Origin: Bacteroidales bacterium
GTDB taxonomy: Bacteria > Bacteroidota > Bacteroidia > Bacteroidales > Muribaculaceae
Direction: 5' to 3'
DNA length: 64,000 bases
Assembly (NCBI GenBank): GCA_014800895.1
Contig: JAAVFG010000055.1
Span: 1 to 64,000, forward strand
Below, piece after piece: positions 27,680 to 37,626 of this stretch. The notes under the pieces are model-generated. The model was not told the DNA's origin and did not search any database. It saw only the letters and a list, made by a program, of their open reading frames with translations. The position numbers and the translations under genes are program-made. Position 1 is the first letter of the stretch. Every line of letters begins with the position of its first letter.

Positions 27680-27867
27680 ATTGTTTCAATTTACAAATTG
27701 AATTTTTTTTTGATTTTGGAAAACATTGCAAATATATAAAATATTTTCTAAATCGGAAAGAGGCAATGATAGAAGGCGGCAAAAATGTTTGTGGATTTAT
27801 CAATCCTCTATAAATATAATCATGGGGCGGGAATGATTATGTCACTTTTTTTTTATCTCTTTTTTTG

Positions 27868-27875
27868 TTATCTTT
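27868..27875 (+). promoter_or_regulatory. -7 element (TATCTTTG) of candidate dnaN promoter
   Basis: TATCTTTGCC preceded by a T-rich tract; no clear -33 TTTG. Confidence 0.4.
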
Positions 27876-27971
27876 GCCAAAGATATACCCTATATGGAAA
27901 GCTGAATGGAAAGATAATCATGATCAGCGGAAAAATGGGGTAAATGTAATAGCAAATTATAAAAACAATAT

Positions 27972-29093
27972 ATGAGATTCAATGTATCAGGTAAGACCTT
28001 TCAGACGCAGCTGCAGGCTGTGGCAAAGGTCATAAATGCCAAGAATGCCCTTTCTATCCTTGATAATTTCCTTATCAAAGTGGAGGGCGACAGAATGAGC
28101 ATTACGGGAAGCGATCAGGAAAATGTGCTGACCGCCTATATGGAAATCAACGATAGCGAGAAAGATGGAGAGATCGCTCTCTCCGCCAAGCGCCTTCTTG
28201 AAGTCATTAAGGAGATTAACAATCAGCCGCTGACATTCAATATCAATGACGAAACCAAAGAGGTGGAGATCAGTTTCCTTAACGGTCATTTCACTTTCAT
28301 GGGGGTAGATGCTGCGGAATATCCTCTGAGCCGCGAGCCGGAGGCAGACGCGCATACCATTATCTTCCCGACATCTGTGGTGCAGAAAGGTATTGAGAAT
28401 ACTCTCTTCGCGGTCGGCACTGACAAGCTCCGTCCTGTCATGACCGGTATCTGCTGGGATATACATGAGGGCGACATTACATTTGTCAGCTCGGATACAC
28501 ATAAGCTCGTAAGATACATCAACCGCACTTTCGCGCCCGGTTTCCATGCTAATTTTATCATGCCCTCCAAGCCGGCTTCAATCCTCGGAAGCATTATCGG
28601 AAAGGATGACGCAGATATCAAGCTGACATTCGACAGCAAGGGAGCGGTATTCGAAATCGGCGATTATCTCCTCAGCTGTCTCTTCATCAAGGGTGCATAT
28701 CCCAATTATAACCGTGTGATCCCTCAGGATTCTCCATTCAAGATGACCGTTGACCGCCAGAGCTTCATCACCGCTCTCCGACGTGCCTGCATCTTCGCGC
28801 AGAAAGCTTCCAATCTCGTGGTGCTTGACCTTGACGCCAGCGGTGTCAGAATATCTGCGCAAGATCCCGATTACTCCACATCCGCGGAAGAGAAAGTGGC
28901 ATGTGATTATGAAGGAAACGATATTAGTATCGGCTTTAACGGTCAGTTCATGATTGAGATTCTCTCGGTCCTCAAGGATGACACCGTTAACCTTGCCCTA
29001 TCCGGACCGACTCGCCCCGGCGTATATACCCCGCTTACCCAAGGAGAGGGAGAAGAGATATTGATAATCCAGATGCCTGTACAGATGTTATGA
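27972..29093 (+). CDS. dnaN: DNA polymerase III subunit beta (sliding clamp)
   Basis: Full-length clamp-like protein; C-terminal ...EEILIIQMPVQML. Confidence 0.95.
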   Translation: MRFNVSGKTFQTQLQAVAKVINAKNALSILDNFLIKVEGDRMSITGSDQENVLTAYMEINDSEKDGEIALSAKRLLEVIKEINNQPLTFNINDETKEVEISFLNGHFTFMGVDAAEYPLSREPEADAHTIIFPTSVVQKGIENTLFAVGTDKLRPVMTGICWDIHEGDITFVSSDTHKLVRYINRTFAPGFHANFIMPSKPASILGSIIGKDDADIKLTFDSKGAVFEIGDYLLSCLFIKGAYPNYNRVIPQDSPFKMTVDRQSFITALRRACIFAQKASNLVVLDLDASGVRISAQDPDYSTSAEEKVACDYEGNDISIGFNGQFMIEILSVLKDDTVNLALSGPTRPGVYTPLTQGEGEEILIIQMPVQML

Positions 29094-29860
29094 AACTGAA
29101 TCTCACACGTCCGCTTATATTTTTCGATCTCGAGACCACCGGCACAAACATTGTGAAGGACCGTATCGTGGAATTAAGTTATATAAAGGTCTATCCCGAC
29201 GGAAGAGAGGAGTCGAAATCCCGCCGTCTTAATCCGGAAATGCATATTCCGGAGGGTGCCACGGCAGTGCATCATATCTCAGATGAGGATGTGGCGAATG
29301 AGCCTACATTCCGTCAAGTGTCCAAAGCTCTTCTTGAGATATTCGAAGGGTGCGACATAGCAGGATATAACAGCAATAAATTTGATGTTCCGCTTCTGAT
29401 TGAGGAGTTTGCGAGAGTCGGCATCAACTTTGATATTTCCGACCGTAAATTTGTAGATGTGCAGAATATCTTCCATAAAATGGAGCAGCGCACGTTGGTA
29501 GCCGCCTACCGTTTCTATTGCAACAAGGAGCTGGAAGGCGCACACTCCGCATTGGCTGATACCCAAGCTACATATGAAGTGCTTAAAAGCCAGCTTGACC
29601 GTTATCCGGATCTGGAAAACGACGTTGAGAAATTGGCAGACTTCTCACGCGCCGGAAGAGGCATAGATCTTGCCGCCCGCTTCGTGCTTGACGATAATGA
29701 CGTGCCGGTGATGAATTTCGGCAAGCATAAAGGTCAGCCGGTGAAGGAGGTGTTCAGGAAAGAGCCCTCATTCTATGCCTGGATGATGCAGGGGGAATTT
29801 GCGCGTAACACTAAAGATGTAGCCACCCGCTTCTACAATGAAGTGAGAAACGGTAAATGA
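29090..29860 (+). CDS. 3'-5' exonuclease (DnaQ-like, DEDD)
   Basis: IFFDLETTGTNIVKDRIVELSYIK...GYNSNKFDVPLLIEEF...HSALADTQATYEV. Confidence 0.93.
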   Translation: MKLNLTRPLIFFDLETTGTNIVKDRIVELSYIKVYPDGREESKSRRLNPEMHIPEGATAVHHISDEDVANEPTFRQVSKALLEIFEGCDIAGYNSNKFDVPLLIEEFARVGINFDISDRKFVDVQNIFHKMEQRTLVAAYRFYCNKELEGAHSALADTQATYEVLKSQLDRYPDLENDVEKLADFSRAGRGIDLAARFVLDDNDVPVMNFGKHKGQPVKEVFRKEPSFYAWMMQGEFARNTKDVATRFYNEVRNGK

Positions 29861-29929
29861 GGAATGATAGATTTTTCTGCAACTAAGCAGAAAGTGTAAT
29901 TTAGGGTAGAGGAGGGGAATTGCGAAATT

Positions 29930-31144
29930 ATGAGTCAGTTACTGAAAGGGAAACATATAGTATTAGGGATAACCGGAGGAATCGCAGCATATAAATCCGC
30001 GATGCTGCTTCGCCTCTTCGTAAAAGAGGGAGCGGAAGTGCAGGTGGTTATGACGCCCGCCGCTAAGGAATTTATCACTCCCGTAACGCTTTCGGCATTG
30101 AGTGGGAAGCCTGTGGTCAGTGAGTTTTTCACTGCCAATACCGGAGAATGGCACAGTCATGTCGACTTGGGTCTATGGGCTGATCTGATGGTGATTGCTC
30201 CCGCCACAGCCTCCACACTCGGCAAGATGGCAAACGGCATAGCGGACAATATGCTCGTCACTACCTATCTTTCCGCCAAGGAGCATGTGATGGTGGCTCC
30301 GGCAATGGATCTCGATATGTATGCTTCCCCTTCCACTAAGCGCAACCTTTCCACATTGGCGGCAGACGGCGTAGAGATAATTGAGGCGAAAAGCGGCGAG
30401 TTGGCTTCTCACTTAGTGGGGAAGGGACGCATGGCAGAGCCCGAGGAGATACTGCAGCGCGTCATAGCCTATTTCTCAAAAGAGAGGGATATGGAAGGTC
30501 TGACTGTGGGAATTACTTTGGGTCCGACACACGAAATGATTGATCCCGTACGTTTTATCGGAAATTATTCCACCGGCAAGATGGGATTTGCCATAGCCGA
30601 AGAGTGTGCCTCAAGAGGGGCAAAGGTGATAGCTGTTGCCGGACCTACCTCTATCAAGCCCTCCAATCCTGCTATTACGGTGGAGAGTGTCACCGGCGCT
30701 ACAGAAATGTTTGAAGCCGTAGAAAGTAATCTTGCCGGTTGTGACATCTGGGTCTTTAGTGCGGCGGTTGCTGATTATCGTCCAGAGTATGTAGCGGATC
30801 ATAAGATCAAACGCGAAGGAGTGGATGAGATGACGCTAAGGCTCGTACGCAATCCTGATATCGCCGCTTATGCGGGAGCACACAGAGATCAGGGACAGAC
30901 AATGATCGGTTTTTCGCTTGAGACAGATAATGCGCTTGCCAATGCCCGAAAGAAGCTCGAGAAGAAAAATCTCGATATGGTCGTGCTCAATACCTTGGCG
31001 GATGAAGGCGCAGGTTTCGGCACGGATACCAACAAAGTCACCATCCTGAATAGCCGGGGAGAGGAGAAAACCTTCCCCTTGAAGAGTAAAAGAGAGGTGG
31101 CGACAGACATCGTGGATTCTATCATGCGTTACAGAAAAGGGTGA
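29930..31144 (+). CDS. coaBC: phosphopantothenoylcysteine decarboxylase / phosphopantothenate--cysteine ligase
   Basis: LGITGGIAAYKSAMLLRLFVKEGAEVQVVMTPAAKEFI; NYSTGKMGFAIAEECASRGAKVIAVAGPTS. Confidence 0.96.
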   Translation: MSQLLKGKHIVLGITGGIAAYKSAMLLRLFVKEGAEVQVVMTPAAKEFITPVTLSALSGKPVVSEFFTANTGEWHSHVDLGLWADLMVIAPATASTLGKMANGIADNMLVTTYLSAKEHVMVAPAMDLDMYASPSTKRNLSTLAADGVEIIEAKSGELASHLVGKGRMAEPEEILQRVIAYFSKERDMEGLTVGITLGPTHEMIDPVRFIGNYSTGKMGFAIAEECASRGAKVIAVAGPTSIKPSNPAITVESVTGATEMFEAVESNLAGCDIWVFSAAVADYRPEYVADHKIKREGVDEMTLRLVRNPDIAAYAGAHRDQGQTMIGFSLETDNALANARKKLEKKNLDMVVLNTLADEGAGFGTDTNKVTILNSRGEEKTFPLKSKREVATDIVDSIMRYRKG

Positions 31145-31229
31145 TAGACCAAGGGTGATGAAAAATTAGCCCGAGATGATTTAAAATAACAAAGGGGAAA
31201 ATTACCATAGGGGATAAAAGATTAACAGG

Positions 31230-32150
31230 ATGAAGAAAAGAATAATCTCCGGAGTATCCCTTGCCATAGCAGGGATGATCGGGAGTATTCCGGGGGTAGC
31301 TCAGGAATTCAGATGCAATGTGGAGGTGAATAGCCAGCAGATAGAGGGTACGAACAAAACCGTATTCGAACAGCTGCAGGAGGCTATGAATTCATATATG
31401 AATGAGACAAAATTCTCACCTGCCACATTCGCACCTAATGAGAAAATAGAATGTAAACTGTTCCTGACTGTAGCGGAGTATAATGACGACCGTATCAAGG
31501 GGGACCTTCAGGTACAGTTGTCCAGACCCGTATATAACACAAACTATACCACCACACTTTTCAATTTCCGCGACTCAAAGGTAGAATTTGATTACCGCGA
31601 AGGAGATCCCCTCGTCTTCAACGAGAACACCGAAGAGGGAAATCTCACCGCCATAATGGATTATTATGCCTATCTGCTTTTGGGTATAGACTTTGATTCA
31701 TTTTCTCCAAACGGAGGTCAGCAGTTCTTCGACCGTGCCGCCTCGATAGTGCAGCAGATGCAGAGTAGCGGCGAGACGGGATGGCGCACATTCGAGGACA
31801 CAAAAAACCGTGCTGCTGTATTGAGCAGCTATACCGATGCCAATACCTCGGGCATACGGAAATTGCTCTACGACTATCATCGCAAGGGACTTGACGAGAT
31901 GGTCACGAGTACGGACAAGGGGAGAGCCACGATTACGGAGAGCCTGGGGGAATTGAAGAAGATATATGATAATGCTCCGATGTCGGTGGCATTATCCATT
32001 TTTCGAGATTCAAAACTGGATGAATTGGTGAATCTTTATTCCGAGTCTCCACAGACCGAAAGAGAGGGGGTATACGAGCTTCTTCAGCCTATCTTCCCGA
32101 CTGAATCTGAAAGACTCAATAAAATCCGCAAGCCGGATAATAAAAGGTAA
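31230..32150 (+). CDS. DUF4835 / PorD-like type IX secretion protein
   Basis: Signal peptide; QEFRCNVEVNSQQIEGTNKTVFEQLQEAMNSYMNETKFSPATFAPNEKIEC. Confidence 0.88.
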   Translation: MKKRIISGVSLAIAGMIGSIPGVAQEFRCNVEVNSQQIEGTNKTVFEQLQEAMNSYMNETKFSPATFAPNEKIECKLFLTVAEYNDDRIKGDLQVQLSRPVYNTNYTTTLFNFRDSKVEFDYREGDPLVFNENTEEGNLTAIMDYYAYLLLGIDFDSFSPNGGQQFFDRAASIVQQMQSSGETGWRTFEDTKNRAAVLSSYTDANTSGIRKLLYDYHRKGLDEMVTSTDKGRATITESLGELKKIYDNAPMSVALSIFRDSKLDELVNLYSESPQTEREGVYELLQPIFPTESERLNKIRKPDNKR

Positions 32151-32174
32151 AAAAGAATTTTTGACAGAATTGCC

Positions 32175-33899
32175 ATGCTTGAAAAACTAACCATAAGGAA
32201 TTACGCATTGATAGATAGCCTTGAGCTGGATTTCCACGACGGACTGACCATCCTTACAGGAGAGACCGGAGCGGGAAAATCCATCATGCTCGGAGCCTTG
32301 TCGCTCCTGCTCGGAGGGAGAGCCGACACAAGGGTGATCTCCGACGGCGGGAGCAAATCTATAGTGGAGGCGCTCTTCACCGGGATTGATGAAGGACTGA
32401 AAGAATACTTCGACCGCAACGATCTCGAATGGAACGGGGGGGAAGCGATCGTGCGCCGCGAGATAGCGCAGAACGGCAGGTCGCGCGCATTTATCAACGA
32501 CCGCCCCGTCACATTAGGGATACTCTCCCAACTTGCCGAGCAACTGATAGATATCCATTCCCAGCATGCCAATGCGAGGATAAATGATCCGCAGGTGCAG
32601 CTGGAGATTATAGATGTGATAGCCGACAATGAGAGTCTGCGCAAGGATTATCTTGAAGAATTTGCAGCCTATATCAATCTTCGCAGCCGTATCCACCGTA
32701 TGCGCGAGAGCATTGAGAAGGCGAAAGAGAACAGTGAGTTCATGCGCTTCCAGCTTGAGCAGCTGAATAAACTGAATCCAAAGAAAGGTGAGCTCGAACA
32801 GATAGAGGCACGCTTCGAATTGCTCAGCGATGCAGATGAGATAAAGGAAAGAATGTCGGCGGCAGCCTCGCTTATCGGAGGTTATGACGAGGGTATACTC
32901 GACCGTCTCGGCGAGGCGAAATCGCTCATAAGCGGTATGGACATGAGGATGTTCGAAGGTCCTGATGATGCCGACCGTAGGGAAGAGGATGGGGAAGAGA
33001 ACGCAAGAGAGGAGGAACGCCCTCCCCGTATGGCTGAGCGCCTTGACAGTGCTTTTATAGAATTGAAAGATATATATGAGACCCTCTCCGACTATGCCGC
33101 CTCCATAGAGTCCGACCCGATGGCATTGGCTAAGGCGTCTTCCCGGATGAATGCCTATTATGAGGCAGTGAAACGTTTCCGGGTGAAGAATGCCGAGGAG
33201 CTTGTGACGCTCAGGGATGAACTGAGCGAGAAACTCCTTTCGATAGATGAGGGCGATAGCGAGCTTCCCGAACTTGAAAAAGCGTATAAGGCAAAGGGGA
33301 AGGTATTGAAAGAGAGGGCAGACCTTCTCACTGCTTCCCGACATCATGCCGCCGAAGAATTTGCCGCCCTCCTGAATGATACCGCCCGTCCGCTCGGATT
33401 GAAGAATATGGAGTTTTCCGTCGGTTTTCAGCTCGGCAAGCTCTCCTCCTCCGGACAGGACAGGGTGGAATTCCTCTGTGCCTTCAATAAGAATCAGTCA
33501 GCCGGACCCGTGGCGAAGATAGCCTCAGGAGGAGAGATTTCGCGTCTTATGCTTTCCATGAAGCGTATCCTTGCATCGCGTATGAATCTCCCTACGATTA
33601 TTTTTGACGAGGTAGATACGGGAGTCTCAGGAGAGATAGCGGACAAGATGGGAGATATGATGGTGGAGATGAGCCGTTCGATGCAGGTGCTCACCATCAC
33701 GCATCTTCCGCAGGTAGCGGCGAAGGGGAGGAGTCATTTTAAAGTTTATAAAAATGACGGAGCCGGCAGAACAAATACCCATGTGCGCGAATTAAAAGAG
33801 GAGGAGCGCATCAGGGAGATAGCCGGGATGATGAGCGGCAGCAACGTCAGCGACGCCGCTTTGGATAATGCCCGGACTCTTCTGAAAGGAGACCTCTGA
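32175..33899 (+). CDS. recN: DNA repair protein RecN
   Basis: MLEKLTIRNYALIDSLELDFHDGLTILTGETGAGKSIMLGALSLLLGGRAD; IASGGEISRLMLSMKRIL; IIFDEVDTGVSGEIADKMG. Confidence 0.96.
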   Translation: MLEKLTIRNYALIDSLELDFHDGLTILTGETGAGKSIMLGALSLLLGGRADTRVISDGGSKSIVEALFTGIDEGLKEYFDRNDLEWNGGEAIVRREIAQNGRSRAFINDRPVTLGILSQLAEQLIDIHSQHANARINDPQVQLEIIDVIADNESLRKDYLEEFAAYINLRSRIHRMRESIEKAKENSEFMRFQLEQLNKLNPKKGELEQIEARFELLSDADEIKERMSAAASLIGGYDEGILDRLGEAKSLISGMDMRMFEGPDDADRREEDGEENAREEERPPRMAERLDSAFIELKDIYETLSDYAASIESDPMALAKASSRMNAYYEAVKRFRVKNAEELVTLRDELSEKLLSIDEGDSELPELEKAYKAKGKVLKERADLLTASRHHAAEEFAALLNDTARPLGLKNMEFSVGFQLGKLSSSGQDRVEFLCAFNKNQSAGPVAKIASGGEISRLMLSMKRILASRMNLPTIIFDEVDTGVSGEIADKMGDMMVEMSRSMQVLTITHLPQVAAKGRSHFKVYKNDGAGRTNTHVRELKEEERIREIAGMMSGSNVSDAALDNARTLLKGDL

Positions 33900-33967
33900 T
33901 AATCCCCGAATGTTTCTGAGGAGAAGCCTCGGATAATGTTTTAAAAAGAAAGGAAGTCATAGATAAT

Positions 33968-34708
33968 ATGGAAAAAGGAAATTACATATATGGTATTCGT
34001 GCCGTAATCGAGGCGATCGAATCCGGTAAGAACATAGACAAGGTCTTGATGCGCCGCGACCTCAGCGGCGATCTCTCCCGCGAACTATTAGCGAAAATCA
34101 GGGAATACGGGATAGTGATGCAGCGTGTGCCGCAGGAGAAGCTCAACCGCATCACGATGAAGAATCATCAGGGAGCGATCGCATTGCTCTCCCCCGTAAG
34201 CTATCAGCGGCTGGAGAATCTTGTTCCGCTCTTCTATGAAGAGGGACGCAATCCGCTGGTATTGGTTTTGGACGGCATCACCGACACCCGCAATTTCGGG
34301 GCGATAGGCAGGACAGCCGACTGCGCCGGAGTCGACGCTATCGTCATCCCGGAGAGAAACAGCGTCAGCGTCACTCCCGACGCTATGAAAACCTCAGCCG
34401 GAGGATTGCTTTATGTGCCTGTATGCAGGGAGAAGTCCACGCTCGAAGCTGTAAAATTCCTCAAATCGAACGGCTATCGTCTTGTGGCGGCAACAGAGAA
34501 AGGAGCTGAGGATTACACACATGCCGATTATACCGTTCCCGTGGCTATCGTGATGGGAAACGAGGAGACAGGCATCAGTGATGATGTATTGAGACAATGC
34601 GACGACCTCGCAGCCATACCCATTTGCGGCAATATCGGCTCCCTCAATGTTTCGGTGGCAGCCGGAGTTATGCTCTATGAGGCAGTGCGTCAGCGTCGTA
34701 ATTTGTAA
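33968..34708 (+). CDS. rlmB: 23S rRNA (guanosine-2'-O-)-methyltransferase RlmB
   Basis: YIYGIRAVIEAIESGKNIDKVLM...LVLDGITDTRNFGAIGRTADCAGVDAIVIPERNS...GNEETGISDDVLRQCDDLAAIPICGNIGSLNVSVAAGVMLYE. Confidence 0.95.
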   Translation: MEKGNYIYGIRAVIEAIESGKNIDKVLMRRDLSGDLSRELLAKIREYGIVMQRVPQEKLNRITMKNHQGAIALLSPVSYQRLENLVPLFYEEGRNPLVLVLDGITDTRNFGAIGRTADCAGVDAIVIPERNSVSVTPDAMKTSAGGLLYVPVCREKSTLEAVKFLKSNGYRLVAATEKGAEDYTHADYTVPVAIVMGNEETGISDDVLRQCDDLAAIPICGNIGSLNVSVAAGVMLYEAVRQRRNL

Positions 34709-34733
34709 TATTCAAAGTAATTTGCTAATTTTG
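34702..34733 (+). promoter_or_regulatory. Promoter upstream of nusB
   Basis: TTTG (34702-34705) - N20 - TAATTTTG (34726-34733). Confidence 0.65.
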
Positions 34734-34820
34734 TAAATCTCTGTATCGTGCAGAGTCCACGCCTCGGAGGAGGTGGCGGAATAAAATGACCTCGGAGGAG
34801 GTCGAAAAAAGAAAAGAGAT

Positions 34821-36218
34821 ATGATAAATCGTGTATTGATCAGAATAAAGGCTATACAGATTCTGTATTCCTATTTGTTGGTAGAAAAGAAATTCTCATT
34901 CGAGAGCATGCCTTCTGCTCCGACCAAGGAGAAAAGGTTTGCCTTCTCTCTATACATGGATATGCTCATGCTTCTCTATAGCATATCGCGATCCATTAAG
35001 CGGCGCGGAGGAAGCATGCCGTTGGCGGATACACGATTCATAAAACGCCTCGGCAGCGATGATCAGTTCAAATCGCTCCTTGCCAAATACCGCACATGTA
35101 ATTTCTCATTGGAGTCTGCCGCTGAGCGTCTGGCGGAGAATATAAAGGAATCATCATATTATAAGAATTGGCTCAAGGCATATGAAGGGGGCGACCCCGG
35201 AGCGGAGACGCAGGTATGGAAAGATATCTTCAATATCTTCGTCGTTCCCGACAAGGGTCTCGCCGATGCCTTCGCGCAGCGCGAAAACTATACACTAAAG
35301 GGTGTGGAGCGTATGCAGCAGATGATGGAGACCACTTTCTCCAATTTCCTCGCATCTCAGGATGACGGAAAGGATGCCGAGAAGGCTTTGACGCGCTCCC
35401 TCGACGAGGCGCGAGACCTCTATTTCCTCCTTCTCTCCCTCCCCGCGGAGTTGGCGGAGCTGCGCCATAGGCAGATTGAGGACAACCGTCAGAAATATAT
35501 CACTTCGCATGAGGATCTCAATCCGAATATGAAGTTTGTGGAGAGTCCGTTGGTGGAGGCTATCCAAAATAACGAGACGATCAATAATTATCTTGAGAAA
35601 AACAAGCTTTCCTGGGGGCAGAATGATGGCTACATGCTCGAGGCTCTCCTGAAGGCTGTCATGGAGTCTGATTTCTATGCCGAATATATGGAAGATCCCG
35701 TTTCCTCTCCCGCCAAGGATATGGAATTCTGGAAAAACGTATATCGCAAGATAATCCTTCAGAATAAGGATTTTCTTGAGGCTATGGAGGATAGATCCGT
35801 GTTCTGGAATGATGACCTTGATATCATGAGCACTTTTGCTATCAAGACGCTCCGTAAGATGTCGGAGGGGGATCCCAATGCTATCCTTGATAAATTCAAG
35901 GATGACGAGGACAGACGTTTCGGCTTCGACCTGATCAAGAGTGTGTTGCGTAACAAGGATGAATACCGCGGCTATATAGATGATGCCCTTCAGGAGCAGC
36001 GCTGGGACCGCGACCGTCTGGCATTCATGGATGTGCTCATCATCGAGACAGCGTTGGCGGAGATCCTCAATTTCCCGAAGATACCTCTTCAGGTCAGCAT
36101 CAACGAATACATCGAGATAGCCAAGAGCTATTCATCCGCCAAATCAGGCGCATTTGTCAATGGTCTGTTGGGCAGCGTGCTCCGACAGCTCAAGGAGAAT
36201 GGCAAACTGCTCAAATGA
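34821..36218 (+). CDS. nusB: transcription antitermination protein NusB, long form
   Basis: N-terminal MINRVLIRIKAIQILYSYL; C-terminal RDRLAFMDVLIIETALAEILNFPKIPLQVSINEYIEIAKSYSSAKSGAFVNGLLGSVL. Confidence 0.92.
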   Translation: MINRVLIRIKAIQILYSYLLVEKKFSFESMPSAPTKEKRFAFSLYMDMLMLLYSISRSIKRRGGSMPLADTRFIKRLGSDDQFKSLLAKYRTCNFSLESAAERLAENIKESSYYKNWLKAYEGGDPGAETQVWKDIFNIFVVPDKGLADAFAQRENYTLKGVERMQQMMETTFSNFLASQDDGKDAEKALTRSLDEARDLYFLLLSLPAELAELRHRQIEDNRQKYITSHEDLNPNMKFVESPLVEAIQNNETINNYLEKNKLSWGQNDGYMLEALLKAVMESDFYAEYMEDPVSSPAKDMEFWKNVYRKIILQNKDFLEAMEDRSVFWNDDLDIMSTFAIKTLRKMSEGDPNAILDKFKDDEDRRFGFDLIKSVLRNKDEYRGYIDDALQEQRWDRDRLAFMDVLIIETALAEILNFPKIPLQVSINEYIEIAKSYSSAKSGAFVNGLLGSVLRQLKENGKLLK

Positions 36219-36264
36219 GAGACAACCATATCAGTGATAATAATAGAAAATAAAACAACAGATA

Positions 36265-36582
36265 ATGACAACATTAGAAATGATTCTCCTGCAGGCAGAA
36301 GCAGGACAGGGAAGCAGCTGGACAGGCATGCTGATGATTGTGGCGATGATCGCCATCTTCTATTTCTTCATGATCCGTCCGCAGCAGAAGAAGCAGAAAG
36401 AGATTAAGAATCAGCGTGATGCCATGAAGAATGGCGATAAAGTGATCACTGCCGGAGGAATACATGGCAAGATCAAGGAGATAAATGACAACACTATCAT
36501 TATGGAAGTGGCTCAGGGAGTATCTCTGAAGGTCAACAAGGATTCGGTATATCCTATCAATACTGACGCTGCGAAGAAATAA
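36265..36582 (+). CDS. yajC: preprotein translocase subunit YajC
   Basis: MIVAMIAIFYFFMIRPQQKKQKEIKNQRDAMKNGDKVITAGGIHGKI. Confidence 0.95.
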   Translation: MTTLEMILLQAEAGQGSSWTGMLMIVAMIAIFYFFMIRPQQKKQKEIKNQRDAMKNGDKVITAGGIHGKIKEINDNTIIMEVAQGVSLKVNKDSVYPINTDAAKK

Positions 36583-36635
36583 ATTCCCTTGACGCTATAG
36601 CAGGTAGCGGAGCGGGGTGATCCAAAATACTCCTG

Positions 36636-37613
36636 ATGAAAAAAAGGATAGCTTTGATAAAAGAAGAATGGCGTAGAGTGAAATCCTCACAAGGTTTTCA
36701 CAACGCCATTGTCTTTTTATTATTTGTGGTTGTGGCAGCCATCTTTTGGTTTATCCTCGCTATGAACGACAGCGTTACGGATACTGTTGACGTGGAGCTC
36801 CGGCTCGTGAACGTGCCCGATTCGGTCACATTCATTACTGAGCCCCCGAAGGATATACATGTCACTCTCCGGGATAAAGGCACCACTATCCTGCGAACAT
36901 CGGTGCTCAATCACCCCGTGATGTATATCAATTTCCGCGATTTTACCAATGGCTCCAGTTTCCGTTACACAAAGAGCGATCTGGACGCGGGTCTCAAGGC
37001 AATATTCGGAAGTCAGGCGCAGATAGGATCGGTTAGCATCGACTCCCTCTCCTTACGCTATACCACAGGGAAAGGTGTGAGGGTGCCGGTCGTAGTCAAG
37101 GCTGAGGTCACGGCTTCTGCCGGAAATGTCATATCCGGGCTTCCCGAGTCATTGGTGAGAGTGGTCAGGGCATACTCCGCTGTCAATCCCGATCTTGATA
37201 CCATCAGTCATGTCTTTACAAATCCGATCATAAAACGCAACCTTTCCGAAACCACCGAGATAGAAGTCCCTCTGCAATCCATGCCAGGAGTAAGGTTTAT
37301 TCCCTCGAAGGTAATAGTGAGGATTCCGGTCGAACCGTTGGTGAAAAAGGAGGCTTTGGTTACTGTCAGGGCTGAGGGAGTGCCCGCTAATCTGGAGTTG
37401 CTTCTCTTCCCCGCGATGGTGCCGGTGTCATACTATGTTCCGATGTCAAGATTCGGGGACGAGGATATCCCTGTGGAGGTGACGGTCCATTTCAGTGAGA
37501 TTGATGAAACGCCCGTGAGCCGCCTTCCGCTCTCCATCCATACAACAGAAAACTATGCTGTCTCTCCCCAGCTTACGGTGAAGGATGTGGAATATACCAT
37601 TGTCAGCAACTAA
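36636..37613 (+). CDS. YbbR-like domain protein
   Basis: N-terminal TM anchor; VDVELRLVNVPDSVTFITEPPKDIHVTLRDKGTTIL repeats. Confidence 0.85.
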   Translation: MKKRIALIKEEWRRVKSSQGFHNAIVFLLFVVVAAIFWFILAMNDSVTDTVDVELRLVNVPDSVTFITEPPKDIHVTLRDKGTTILRTSVLNHPVMYINFRDFTNGSSFRYTKSDLDAGLKAIFGSQAQIGSVSIDSLSLRYTTGKGVRVPVVVKAEVTASAGNVISGLPESLVRVVRAYSAVNPDLDTISHVFTNPIIKRNLSETTEIEVPLQSMPGVRFIPSKVIVRIPVEPLVKKEALVTVRAEGVPANLELLLFPAMVPVSYYVPMSRFGDEDIPVEVTVHFSEIDETPVSRLPLSIHTTENYAVSPQLTVKDVEYTIVSN

Positions 37614-37626
37614 AAGCGCGATAGCA

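Noticed and set aside
32514-33347. Long antisense ORF (277 aa) opposite recN
   Set aside because: Frame shadow of conserved recN; cysteine/histidine-rich translation typical of antisense artefacts.
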